DNA of 64,000 bases from Welwitschia mirabilis (lineage: Eukaryota > Gnetophyta > Gnetopsida > Welwitschiales): contig JBOZIK010000001.1 of the NCBI GenBank assembly GCA_051453625.1, positions 286,181,328 to 286,245,327 on the forward strand, written 5' to 3'. This document shows positions 1 through 10,616 of this stretch, piece by piece. Position 1 is the stretch's first letter. The number at the start of each line of letters is the position of its first letter. Position numbers and translations under genes: made by a program. The notes under the pieces were generated by a model that worked only from the letters and a program-made list of their open reading frames with translations, made no database searches and was not told the DNA's origin.

Positions 1-600
1 CATAAAAATAAATAATTCAATTATTTCTGGCTCTGCAATTAGCCCCATAGTTGGCTTTGATTGTATAGTTATTCCTCATGTCATGGGGATGACAATGGGG
101 ATGACATCTCCATAGAAAATAATGCTTCTTTGACTCTAACCTCTAGTTCACCTCTAGTTCATGTTGCTAGTGTAATAGGTAAGTATAGTGCTATTATCCA
201 GGATGACACTTTTCCAAAGCTTACCAAGTAAAGAAAATTAGCCTTCTTTATCATTAGTCTTCCTTCAACATGCTAAGTACCAGAACATGCTTGAAATGCC
301 TCCAATTATGCTAATAATTACGTGTTTCTGTGATCATCCTATTGATTCTTCATAATCACCAGAATTGTATCTAAACCTATATAAATGTCCTATAAAAGTA
401 CTTCAAATATACCATCAAATTCATACAAATTGGCATTATAATAGCACTATTAAAAATTAAATCATTTCTAATTCTCTAAATCTACCAATAAGTCAAGTGA
501 ATTCCATCATTTAATCAGGTGGCAAATACATTGCAAGTCTGGTAGTACTTATTCATTATTGCTATTAACTCTTTACTCCAAGTGCATTGATGAAATAAGT
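1..600. other. Unassigned AT-rich left flank
   Basis: No open frame, RNA gene or recognisable element domain could be read on either strand. It may hold the 3' end of the minus-strand LINE that follows, since LINE 3' ends lie to the left in this orientation, but no clear poly-A/T tract marks the end. Confidence 0.4.
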
Positions 601-1080
601 AGTGTGTAATTTTAAGATAAGACTAGCAAACATGATATGTTATTTCCACTTGAAAACCCCTCTTATGTAGTTGATCTCTAGTGTGGACTTTATGGTGATT
701 TTTAATCTAATAGAACACTCTAATTTTTTTTTGGAATTTGGTCCTTCTATCATATTTCATAGGAGTCATCTTTTTCATATTTCTTTAGAAGGATCTATTT
801 GGCTGAGTTTGCATGAAAAATGTTTTAAGATTAATAGGTGTCTTCAAGCTCTACTAAGATGTTTCCTCAATTAGGATTCTCCCTGATTTGTGCTCTGATT
901 TGAGTAGTTGTAATTAATTAAATAACTCTAAGGTTGTCTTGCCTCATTTAGTCTTTTCAAGATTTAGTGAGCTTCCGTAAGGAGGTAGTCCTCTAGTATC
1001 TGAATCTTCTATCCTCTTCATTCCCTTGAATGAGCTATTATCTTTCATTTGCAAAGATGAATTCAATTTTGATCTTTACC
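600..1080 (-). other. Probable LINE ORF2 C-terminal remnant
   Basis: This stretch lies where the C-terminal zf-RVT/RNase H-like part of ORF2 should be. I can read only isolated fragments on the minus strand and cannot show a motif. It is assigned by position only. Confidence 0.35.
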
Positions 1081-2140
1081 TCTAGACTATATGAATTTCT
1101 TTAAGATCCTATTAATTTGTTTAATGATATTCTTTGGGGGCATGATAATAAAAGCTATATATTAGAAAGAAGAGATTAAACACAAGTTTTCAAGGGTAAT
1201 CTTTACTTTGGATAAGAGAAAATTATTCTTCCAAAAGTTGCATCATATTTGAATGGACTTAAGGATGTAGTTCTAGGTTATAGTCTTATGCTAATTTCAA
1301 AGGGAATTCCCAAGTAAATATCTTGCAACTCCCCCTTTTTAATGTTCAGGATTTTTGCAATTTCATCCTTTTGATACTATTTTTACCAAAGTTATAAATT
1401 CTTGATTTATTCTAGTTAGTATAGAGACCTGTGGCTACTGCAAAAAGGTTTTATGGAATTTTTTATATCTCTTGCTTACTAGATTGAAGCCTTGCTCATA
1501 ATGATGGTATCATTTTTATAGTGATTATAGATGAAAGTTTGAACTCTGATTCTAATTTCTATAACATTATTACTCTTTAAGAAGATGTGTAAAACATTCA
1601 TCATAAAAATAAAAAGTTATGAAGATAGGAGGTCCTCTTGTTTTAATTCTCGATATAATAAAAACAATTTGACTTATGATTGTTAACCTCCACACTAAAT
1701 TTAATTAAATCTTTTATCTTTAGTTAAAGATTAATGATGTCCTAATGAAAACTAGTTTTCCTTCGGATACTTCCTAACACTTGCCAACTAACTAAATTAT
1801 AAGCCTAGTTTAGTAATAAGAAGAGGAAATTTATGTTTTTTAATAGAATGAATGATTTTATGAGTTAAGAGGACTTGGTCCTAGATATACCTAGATCAAA
1901 TGAATCTGGGTTAATTCTATGAAATTACCTTGGATAGTAAGAGGTAATTTAGTCAACTCTAGTTTTTGTAAGAATTATATAAAAATATTAAAAATATCTA
2001 AAGGTTTGAAATCCTATAGTTTACTAGCACCCCTTTTTTTAGGGATAAGAATTACCCTGGTTCTATTTATTTTCCTAGGAATTTACTTATTAAGAAAAAC
2101 ATCTTACATGATGTCTTAAATATTATCTCCACTATGAAAA
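1080..2140 (-). pseudogene. LINE ORF2 reverse transcriptase remnant
   Basis: The minus strand from about 2085 reads NRTRVILIPKKKGASKL.DFKPL, the start of the LINE RT (family pattern ..t.i.LIPKk.ga..l.dfRPIsl). Near 1650 comes ELKQEDLLSS.LFIF, matching the lrQGDPLSP.LFil motif. The expected F/YADD site near 1520 reads NHYKNDTIIM, so one catalytic Asp is lost. Near 1330-1100 the post-RT block LLSKVKITLENLCLISSF...MPPKNIIKQINRILKKFI matches the thumb region of plant LINEs (..KitLiks.LsslP.y......P..i...i.ki...Flw). The gene is inactive. Confidence 0.78.
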
Positions 2141-2819
2141 AGTGAGATTTTAAAAGTTTAACTAGCCACCCATCTAATCCAAGAGCTCTATTATTTTTCA
2201 TAGATCTCATAGATAATAAGACTTCATCTCTACTCAAGGACTTAATAAGTTGAAAGTTATCCTTATGGGAAATTCTCTTATTCTCTAGAATGAGGCTGAG
2301 GGTGATATCATCTCATTTCCAAATTTTTATAAGATGGATCTTTATTTTCTTAGCTATGTCTTATTCATTTCAGGTTATATGGGATTTAATGGTAATCCTT
2401 CTGATCATATTGTCTGATCCATGTTGATTAGTTTGCTAGAAGAAAAACTTGATATGCTTCTCCCCCTCTCTAAGCCATTTTATCCTTGAACTTTTTCTGC
2501 AATAATTTTCTTCATTAGCATGTATTTCTTGGAGTTCTAATAGGCATTGATATTTCTTGTTATAGAGTCTATCTTAATCTCCTTTCTCCTCTCGCTTAGC
2601 CTAGATTCTTTGGATTTTTTCCTTAAGATCCACTTTGGAATCAAACCTTTCTTTATCTTTTCTTCTTCATTCCTGTATATGAGCTTTTAAGGTATTGAGG
2701 CCTCTATAAAGGAAAGTTAAGGATTGTGTTCTTTATCTTGAGCCCATATTTTTCTTATCAATGTTCTAATTTCTATCTAGTTAATCCAATACTGTTCTAT
2801 ACAAAATGGAGTTTCCTAT

Positions 2820-3460
2820 GGTGAAATTGCCTCCACTCTAAGCCTGATTGGATGGTGATCTAAAGCTATCCTGATTAGACCATAGGATTTAATTAGAGCT
2901 TGACTAAATCCTTTTCAGTGAGGATTATGTTAATCTTGTATATGATTAAACTGTTATTTATCCTTCTATTAGATCAGGTGTATTTTCATCTAATAATATG
3001 GATATCTATAAGAGTACTCCATGCCAAAAAATCTTTAAGGATTGAAGGTCCTCTAGAATTCCAATTCTCATCCCCTCATTTCTCCTAGTGATGTAGACAT
3101 TAATTGAAATTTCTTATAATGAGCCATTTAGATTTATCTATCACTATTTGCTATAATTCCTCCAAGATAGAAGCTTTATCTTAATTAATTTAATCACTAT
3201 AGATATTTGTTATAGTCTAATCTTCTTCCTTAAAAATGATTATGATGTAGTTCTTACTACTATTAATTAAATCTGCCTCCTTTTTTATAAAAATCATGAG
3301 GCCTCCTAAATTACCCTGGGCTGCATAATTAAAAAATTCCATTGCCACCCTAGAATCTCTATTTTCATACCATTTTTCATTTTTGTTTCCTATAAATAAA
3401 CTAAATCAATATCAAATTAACTAATAAGACTTAGACTCTTTTTCTTGTAGGAGGACCCTA
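2820..3460 (-). pseudogene. LINE ORF2 endonuclease remnant
   Basis: This is the apurinic/apyrimidinic-like endonuclease that nicks target DNA for LINE integration. On the minus strand the stretch near 3330-3260 gives AAQGNLGGLMIFIKKE, matching the GGI..LW segment; near 3120 there is WLIIRNFN, matching the W...GDFN motif with Asp replaced by Asn. Further on comes RGPSILKDFLAWSTLIDIHI then KYT.SNRR, matching F...I...gLiDlgf.G..fTWsN. Frames are broken by stops. The plus-strand open frame at 3475-3879 overlaps this part of the LINE and is antisense to it. Confidence 0.68.
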
Positions 3461-3879
3461 ATCCCTACAATTCTATGGAAGATAATTCATTGAATTTGTT
3501 TTTGTCCCTTTGTAAGCACTTGACCATTTTTTCGAGTATCTTTAATCATAGCCTCGGAGCTATTGACCACATTCTCTGTCATTTCCCTTTCTTGAAGTGT
3601 TCTATTACTTGGCCTTATTTTTGTTTAAATTTCTATATCATTAGGATCATCAGTGTTTGGTGGATTTTTGGGTTGTATAGATTCATCTTATTCCATAAGA
3701 GGTTAGAAGGGGTTTTATTCCCTCTCTTGTACCTTTTTCTACTTACTTTTCTTCCTTTTTTTGGGGGAAACTGTAGTACTTCTCATCAAGTTTTCCTTTC
3801 TTTATTTATGCTGAAATATGCTCTAATTATGTCTAATCTTCCCATAAAAAGTATAGGGTTTTCTTTTATTTTTCTTTAA

Positions 3880-4600
3880 TAGTAAGTAACTATTTTCTAC
3901 ATTATTCTCTTAAATGACCCATTTTACACAATGGGAGCATCTCTTTTCAAAGAAAACACATCTCCCAGAAATGTATCCTGGTTTTTCACAAACATTATAT
4001 GGAATCAGAAGACTCTCATAAGTAACATTAAGATCACAATTACCTTGTTTAGATTTGAATTTTATGAACTATATCTTCTTTATATCCTCTAGACTCATCC
4101 AAACACAAAACTTAGCCATGGCAATTCTATTAAGCTTGATCAGTTTACCAAACTGAGAAGTAAATTTTTCTCAAGATATCTTCATCCCAAAATGCTAAGG
4201 GAAACATATGGATGTGGATCTATATAGGTAACTTTCAAAATAGATTTGGGTTCAATTATGCCTCTAATTTTTATTTGGCTAGTGTAGACCCCTCATCCTA
4301 AAGAATCAAGGTTCTCTCATGATTTTCGTATCCCAATCTCATTCATTATCTAATTGGAAAAGCACCAACTCTTCTGGCATAGCAATAATTTTAACTTTAC
4401 TTACTCCTATCCATTTAGTCACTGTCCATTCACTAATCTGATTTAGCCTGGGCCTTGAACCAAATGAAATAAACTTTTTAATTAAACTATACTAAAGTTT
4501 CTTATTAATTCTAGAGCAAGTACCTTCATCAATATCCAAAACTAGGGTTTTTCCTTTTCTGGAGAACTAGTCTTCTCCATTTTGTGGAGTTAAACCTTTG
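3880..4600 (-). pseudogene. LINE ORF1 remnant (DUF4283 plus CCHC zinc knuckle)
   Basis: The ORF1 protein of plant L1 elements is a nucleic-acid-binding chaperone. Reading right to left, a block near 4070-4210 gives FWDEDILR, then FGKLIKLNRIAMAKFCVWMSL, matching the family pattern of iG(r/k).(i/v)k.D..t..rgrfARvCVei. About 30 codons on, near 3958-3999, lies YNVCEKPGYISGRC. This is a CX2CX4HX4C knuckle in which the first Cys is now Tyr and the His is now Tyr, each by one transition. Several in-frame stops are present. The domain identity is well supported by the pairing of the two blocks in the right order. Confidence 0.72.
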
Positions 4601-4837
4601 AAAAAAATCCTAAATTAGATTAAAACTAAGATTTCAAAAAATTATGCAACTTACCCTTAGATAGACTATCTAGTGGCTGAAATCGTCCCATGCGCACTGT
4701 AATTAGGAACCTAAACTGCTTTCATCAATCTATAATCTACCAAGGCCTTACTACCTCTTATGCTCTAGATCCGCTAAACCCTAGGAAAGCTCTAAAACCC
4801 TAGAAGATCCTCTTCCCCATGAAAAAATGCTCTTTTT

Positions 4838-5465
4838 TCATCTTATTATTCTTTTGACAACTTGAAGGTATGATTCTTTTGGTTGGATTTGGTATCTTGT
4901 ACACATGGCAATACTAAACATTATATCACGTCTACTTGTAGTATGGTATAACAAACTTCCTATCATACTTCTATAAGGCTTTTGATCTATAGATTTGCCA
5001 TGTTCATCTAGATTAACTTTACAAGAAGTAGACATATGTGTATTAGTAGATTTTGCATTCTCTAATCCAAATCATTTGATCAAATTCTTTGCATATTTAG
5101 ATTGAGATATAAAAATTTCATTTTTTAATTATTTGATTTATAAACTAAGAAACATTATAACTGCATCAAATATACTCATCTCAAAGTGTGTTATCATGAT
5201 ATTAATAAATTCTTTTAATAAAGCTTCATTAGATGCACAAAAAATTATGTCATCCACATAAATTTAAATAATAATAAAATCCCTCTTTAGATTCTTAACA
5301 AATAAAGATTTCTCTATTATTCCACAAATATATCCATTTTCCTTTAGAAATGTAGCTAATTTTTTATAACATGCTCTTAAGGCTTAATTTAAACCATATA
5401 AGGCTTTTTTAAGTCTATATACATATTCATGTTTGTAAGGATCTATAAACCCTTGAGGTTGTTCC
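4838..5465 (-). pseudogene. Copia 1 reverse transcriptase (RVT_2) remnant
   Basis: The frame at 4838-5035 reads YRSMIGSLLYHTTSRRDIMF then PKESYLQVVKRIIR, the well-known end of the copia RVT_2 domain just before RNase H. Upstream on the minus strand, near 5250-5090, the DDIIFCA-type and linker segments can be followed with stops. The block runs into the gap at 5466. The RNase H that should follow toward lower coordinates is absent, replaced by LINE sequence. Confidence 0.85.
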
Positions 5466-6023
5466 NNNNNNNNNNNNNNNNNNNNNNNNNNNNNNNNNNN
5501 NNNNNNNNNNNNNNNNNNNNNNNNNNNNNNNNNNNNNNNNNNNNNNNNNNNNNNNNNNNNNNNNNNNNNNNNNNNNNNNNNNNNNNNNNNNNNNNNNNNN
5601 NNNNNNNNNNNNNNNNNNNNNNNNNNNNNNNNNNNNNNNNNNNNNNNNNNNNNNNNNNNNNNNNNNNNNNNNNNNNNNNNNNNNNNNNNNNNNNNNNNNN
5701 NNNNNNNNNNNNNNNNNNNNNNNNNNNNNNNNNNNNNNNNNNNNNNNNNNNNNNNNNNNNNNNNNNNNNNNNNNNNNNNNNNNNNNNNNNNNNNNNNNNN
5801 NNNNNNNNNNNNNNNNNNNNNNNNNNNNNNNNNNNNNNNNNNNNNNNNNNNNNNNNNNNNNNNNNNNNNNNNNNNNNNNNNNNNNNNNNNNNNNNNNNNN
5901 NNNNNNNNNNNNNNNNNNNNNNNNNNNNNNNNNNNNNNNNNNNNNNNNNNNNNNNNNNNNNNNNNNNNNNNNNNNNNNNNNNNNNNNNNNNNNNNNNNNN
6001 NNNNNNNNNNNNNNNNNNNNNNN
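5466..6023. other. Assembly gap (558 N)
   Basis: Run of N inside copia element 1, between its RT and integrase parts. The length is not a round number, so it may be an estimated gap. Confidence 0.99.
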
Positions 6024-7140
6024 CTTCTTTAGTTGTAACTTCTTATTTTTTAATTCAGCTTTATTTTATTGTGGGAGTGCTTGGAGATAGATTTTCTTTA
6101 TCATTTTAAGAAAGAAGTCTTATGCTAACATCATCTATCTATACATTTATTAACTTTTCCACAATTAGACTTCTTTTGTTGAACACTCGATAAGCTCTAC
6201 TTCTAGTAGAATATCCCAAGAAGAATACTTTATTAGCCTTTAATTCAAAGTTACTTAAGTGAACTCTATCCTTTAAAATGAAGCACTTACTCCAAATACT
6301 CTAAAGTAAGAAATGTTTGGTTGTCTTCCTTTCGAAAGCTCATAAGGCATTTTATCCATTCTTGATCTAAGGTAACCTTTGTTTATGATATAATAAGTGA
6401 TGCTAATGGCTTCAACCCAAAATGTTTAATATCCTTATTATTCAACATTGGTCTAGCCATTTTTTGAAAGATTTAGTTTTTCCTCTCAGTAATTCCATTT
6501 TTCTGAGGCATTTTATGGGCTGAGAATTGATGTTCAATATCATTATAAACACAATATTTTTTAAACAAATGCTTTTCAAACTCTTCTCCATGATTGCTTC
6601 TAAGTTTATTAATGGTATAACCTTTCTCATTTTGAATTTTGTTTCATATTTCAACCCAATTTTTATATGTTTCGGCTTTGTTTGCAAGAAAGGCAATCTA
6701 AGTAAATCTTAAGTAGTCATTAACAATACTTAAAAAATATTGTTTTTCTTCTAAACTTTACCAAATCCATATGAATAAGCTCTAAAGACATTGTTGTAGA
6801 AAATTNNNNNNNNNNNNNNNNNNNNNNNNNNNNNNNNNNNNNNNNNNNNNNNNNNNNNNNNNNNNNNNNNNNNNNNNNNNNNNNNNNNNNNNNNNNNNNN
6901 NNNNNCTTCTAAACTTTACCAAATCCATATGAATGAGCTCTAAAGACATTGTTGTAGAAACTTAGTTTTTGATTTTGTGTGAGGTTCTTACTTTTTTCCT
7001 TTTTGGCATACATTACAAAGATCATGTTATTCAATATTAGTTTTTGGAATTCCTTTTACAATTTTCTTTTTGATAATTGTTTTCAAATGGTCATAGTTTA
7101 CATGTCCTAAATATTTATGCCAAATTTCTTCTTGGTTTAC
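6024..7140 (-). pseudogene. Copia 1 integrase remnant
   Basis: On the minus strand the frame 6442-6696 ends with NINSQPIKCLRKMELLRGKT, which matches the integrase core pattern H.FSAP.TPQQNGVVERKNRTLQ after decay. The downstream side (6024-6440) contains the linker of the copia integrase, and the GAG-pre-integrase zone lies near 7000-7140. A 100-N gap at 6806-6905 has the same sequence on both sides. Stops and substitutions are frequent. Confidence 0.75.
6748..6963. repeat. 100-N gap between two copies of one 58-base sequence
   Basis: Bases 6748-6805 reappear almost unchanged at 6906-6963, separated by exactly 100 N. This looks like overlapping contig ends that were not merged. Confidence 0.85.
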
Positions 7141-7149
7141 ATGAGAAAA

Positions 7150-7510
7150 ATAACATGTAAAAAAAGATTAATCAACACTATAAATGTTATCTATTCTATT
7201 TGCCTTAAGAATAAAATCATTTATTTTACCATGTCTTACTTCGCATTTTATACTATCAAAAATAACTTTGTATCCTTTATTATAAATTTGACTAATGCTA
7301 AGTAAATTATGCTTAAGGACATTAACATATAAAGCCTCATTTACTTTCGAGAAGTTGCCTCCACCAAAACTTCCAATTCATTCGATCTTAACTCTTCCCT
7401 TGTTACTAAAAGTAACTTCTCTACTATAAAAGTCATTCAACTATTTTAATCTTGACTTTTCTCCTATCATGTATTGAGAGGATCCATTGTTCAAGTACTA
7501 GCTAGTTTTA
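7150..7510 (-). pseudogene. Copia 1 aspartic protease remnant
   Basis: The minus strand near 7500-7460 gives stop-YLNNGSSQYMIG where the family has WYLDSG(C/A)S.HMTG. Trp to stop, Asp to Asn, Ser to Asn, Arg to Gln, His to Tyr and Thr to Ile are each explained by one C/G transition. The catalytic DSG is at 7483-7491. About 60 codons later comes VNVLKHNLLSISQIYNKGYK, the conserved end of the copia protease (LYVPGL..NLLSISQL...G), so the identification is firm and the enzyme is dead. Confidence 0.85.
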
Positions 7511-7714
7511 TTTAATACCTTAAAAGCTATCTAAATCAAAAGACTTTTTAAATTATCAGCTCTCACCTACTTAGTCCTTGTGAACTGATGTGATATAATA
7601 CCTCTTAGAATAAATTTGAAGGAAAAGGTACTAATAGAATTTTAAAACAACATTGATTTTTTAGCATTACAAAATAACTTGAAATGACTAGACTTATCAC
7701 AAAAATGACATGTA

Positions 7715-7812
7715 AATTTTGAAATAAAATTATTTTATCATGATACTTGATTTTTACTAAATTAATTTTGAAATAAGATTATTTTATCATGATACTTGAT
7801 TTTTACTAAATT
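7715..7812. repeat. 49-base tandem duplication in copia 1
   Basis: Two adjacent copies (7715-7763 and 7764-7812) of a 49-base unit containing tcatgatacttgatttttac. Because 49 is not a multiple of three the duplication shifts the frame in the gag-protease zone. Confidence 0.88.
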
Positions 7813-8172
7813 TGTGGTCTTTAAGGGATGAATCTGATACCTATCCTATTGTGAGTAACTTTCTATATCCCGAGACTATGTTCTAATTTAGTTAAAGTAC
7901 TTGAAAATTTACTAACAAAATGTGATAAGATATTTACCTCTAGAGAAAGTTTGGAATTTTTTGATTTGACCATTTTCTACTTTATTTCCAATTCCTCTTT
8001 TTCCTTAGTTAGAACATTTACTATTTTATTAAGATGATTAATATGTTTTCCCAAATTTTCACACTTCATGTAAAGTTCCTAGTAGGTCTCTTTAAGTTCA
8101 TTGTGATCTTCTTTAATGAGTCTAAATCATCAAGTTTAGATGAGTAAGGAAAGTTATTTAAGGAAGCAACTA

Positions 8173-9215
8173 TTATCGTGAATTAAAGCTTTGATATCCA
8201 TCTAATTCTTGGCTAGAGCTACCATCATTCTCTTCATCTATATTATCCCATGTAGTAATGAATGAAGATGTTTTTAAATTTCTCTGATTTCTGATGTTGT
8301 TTGGACACTCGTTTGTAATGTATTCACAACCTTTACAAGTATAACATTGGATCTTCTTTCCTTTGTTCTGATCTTTTCTAAACTTGGAATGATCTCTTTT
8401 TGATTCTATGCTTAGCTTACTTGCTTTCTTTATTTTGTGTAAAAATTTCTTAAATGTTCTTGCTAAAATGACAACTTCATCATCATCAAGATCTTCATCT
8501 GATTTTTCTAATCTGTATTCTTCCTGCACATATTTCAAAGTAAGACTTTTCTTTCTATCTTTAGTGAATTTCAATTTATAAGTTTGTAAATTACCTTGTA
8601 GTTTCTTAAGTGTTATTTAATTAATATTCTTTCTTTCTTCAATGGTAATGACCTTTGGCTTAAACCTTTTTGGGAGATATCTCAATACCTTTCAAATCAC
8701 CTTTTCTTTTTTCATTTTTCGCCTAAACTTACCATGGAATTTATAATATCTGTTAGTCTAGTAAAGAATTCTTGTAGTGTCTCTTCCTCATCCATATGAA
8801 TGACTTCAAAATTTAAAATGAGCATTTAAATTTTGGCCTAATTAATAGTAGATGTCCCTTCATATGCTCTTTCAAGGATGTCTTAAGCTTCTTTTGCATG
8901 CTTGTAGTTTATGATTCTTTTAAACTCATTTGCACATACCACATGAAAAATTGCATTAAGAGTATGAGCATCTATGGTAGCTTTAGATCTATCAGTGGGT
9001 GTCCATTGATCTCAAGTTTTTGCTATTGCAATAATGTTTTCATGGACATAAATTTTAGTCAGAGTGGGCATAGTGTCATCATTGTAATTGATTTCCTTTA
9101 TGTCTACATCTAGGGATTTGAGAAAAAAATTCATAGAGGCTTTTTAATAGGCATAGTTTAATCCATCAAACATAGGTAAATGATGAATATAAAATTCATC
9201 TAAAGGATTATTCAT
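8173..9215 (-). pseudogene. Copia 1 Gag remnant (UBN2 domain plus CCHC knuckle)
   Basis: Gag forms the virus-like particle and binds element RNA. A start at 9213-9215 gives MNNPLDEFYIHHLPMFDGLN, the usual N-terminal start of UBN2-type Gag, about 50 bases inside the PBS. Farther on come ALNAIF-like, NEFKRI...KHAKEA.DILERAYEGTS and MDEEETLQEFFTRLTDIINS, all standard UBN2 landmarks. The C-terminal 133 codons (8173-8574) are open: an acidic patch SDEDLDDDE, a basic stretch, and CYTCKGCEYITNECP. That is a CCHC knuckle whose His has become Tyr. Stops break the frame between the halves. Confidence 0.86.
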
Positions 9216-9267
9216 TTTTTGGCTTCATAATTCTAGACCTATTAGGATCTAATAATGACTCGACCTT

Positions 9268-9279
9268 ACTCTGATACCA
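9268..9279 (-). other. Primer-binding site, initiator tRNA-Met (copia 1)
   Basis: The minus strand reads TGGTATCAGAGT, matching the initiator tRNA-Met complement TGGTATCAGAGC with one transition. It lies between gag and the LTR edge at 9289, as required for a minus-strand copia element. Confidence 0.88.
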
Positions 9280-9288
9280 AATAAAAGA

Positions 9289-10616
9289 TGGAGAACCCTA
9301 GAGAAGGGAGTGAACAGGATTTAAAAAGAAATAAATATTTTCATAAAATTATCTCCACACAAAATAAATACTAAAACATTTGTACAAATGAAACTTAAAA
9401 CTATTCTAAAAATAAAGATTAGAAAACATAAAAATATCGATGAAGATGCACACTTGATTTTATAATGGTTTGCGAAAGCCCCCTACTCCACTCTCAATGA
9501 TTAGCTTCTAGCTAAGCCTAATCTAGATCTCTATTAATCTCTTTTTAGGTTTTTTAGGTTTACTTGTAATGTTTACAATTGGATGTTTCTAAGGCTTAGT
9601 TTCAACCTTTAGTAAGAATGTAAAGAGATGATAATGGTCTGCCATAATGCATATGATTCACTAAATCTCTAGCTTAAGAATAATATCGATATACTACTTG
9701 AAAACATAGTACAATCCACAAATGTACAATGAAACTGATTTAACCAAGTACAAAATGATAACAATAACTCTTGATTCATCTTTGATCAGGTAGAAGATGT
9801 ACAAATGAGTTGTACAATCATTTCATAATGATATAAAAAGTGATGTAGTGAGTTTAACTCTTGGAAAATATATAGGAGAAGTGTTTTAAGATTTTTACAA
9901 GTGAAAAGACTCTCCAATAGACAAAAAAGAGGGTTTTAAATGGCTAGAAAAATTCCATTTCTATCACAACTAGATAACCCCTGAAAATGTCTGATTAATC
10001 CTATCTACTGTCGTACCTAAATTTAGTTGCCCTCATGTTCTTTCAGTCAACCTTATTTCTTATGGCTCCATGTCTAGTTGATCCCTTAGGATCTAGTCGA
10101 TTGTAAGTCTGGTCATCTACATATTCATCCAGTTGACCCCGTGTCTAAGAAAAATTGCAACACTATTTTATGATCTACGTTCGATCAACTCCATAAAGGT
10201 TTAGTCGACCCCTTACTAACGAAGGGTAAAAACATATTACTTTAGGTCTGGTCAACCCCTCTGGATTCTGATTAACTCCTTAATGATCAACTTAGAAATA
10301 TTTGATGCTTAAGTCTAGTTGATCCATTAGGAATCTATTTGATCTCTTACTAATTAAATCTAAAAGATTTGATGCTTAGGTCTATTTGACTCCTTTAGAA
10401 TCTGATCAACTCCTTTAAAATTAGTTTATGATAGTTTATGGTCCAAGTGCGATCAACTCCTTAGAGGGTATTAAAACTGATAGGTTTAGGTTTGAATTGT
10501 GATAAATGTTTTAACTTGTGACCTACAAAGATTAATATTTTTTGCACAAGATAGAACTTGTTTTGCTAAATAGAAAATATTAGTTTAACATCAACTTTGT
10601 AAATATTAACTCAACA
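9289..10616 (-). repeat. Copia 1 5' LTR
   Basis: The LTR edge next to the PBS is the TG at 9289-9290 on the plus strand. The far edge is tcaaca at 10611-10616, i.e. TGTTGA on the minus strand, the usual start for this LTR type. Length is about 1.3 kb. It contains degenerate repeats at 10020-10480. Beyond 10616 the sequence aligns with the Athila LTR, so the edge is supported on both sides. No second LTR is present to confirm it. Confidence 0.7.
10020..10480. repeat. Degenerate subrepeats inside the copia 1 LTR
   Basis: A recurring phrase of the type ggtctagtcgaccccttagg / aatctgatcaactcct appears many times, with long units of about 65-85 bases sharing aatatttgatgcttaagtct and aagatttgatgcttaggtct. 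Such subrepeats are common in promoter parts of plant LTRs. Confidence 0.75.

Larger units (their letters stand above)
600..4820 (-). mobile_element. Degenerate L1-type LINE, nearly full length
   Basis: Read on the minus strand, the region gives, in order, a DUF4283-like ORF1 with a decayed CCHC knuckle, an AP-endonuclease-like block, a reverse transcriptase and the segment after RT typical of plant L1 LINEs. All frames carry many stops, so the copy is dead. The 5' end near 4820 has CCCTA-rich sequence (on the plus strand, around 4770-4805), common in plant LINE 5' UTRs, and abuts a copia RT fragment at 4838. The 3' end is not sharply defined. Order and orientation are consistent across 4 kb, which makes the LINE call firm although each domain is weak alone. 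Confidence 0.8.
4838..10616 (-). mobile_element. Ty1/copia element 1 (SIRE/Maximus-like), truncated
   Basis: Minus-strand order is LTR (9289-10616), PBS (9268-9279), gag (from 9215), protease, integrase, then RT to 4838: the copia order. The rest of RT/RNase H and the second LTR are missing because the LINE begins directly at 4838. The UBN2-type gag followed by a long charged stretch and a CCHC knuckle resembles the SIRE/Maximus group. Two N runs (5466-6023, 6806-6905) lie inside. Stops, a frameshifting 49-base duplication and catalytic losses show it is dead. The truncation could be a deletion, or the LINE may have inserted and the remainder been lost or lie outside the window. Confidence 0.82.

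Noticed and set aside
3475-3879. 134-codon plus-strand open frame
   Set aside because: It is antisense to the minus-strand LINE at the ORF1-ORF2 region, and its composition is that of AT-rich chance frames.
5429-6109. 226-codon frame across N
   Set aside because: Almost all of it is the 558-N gap.
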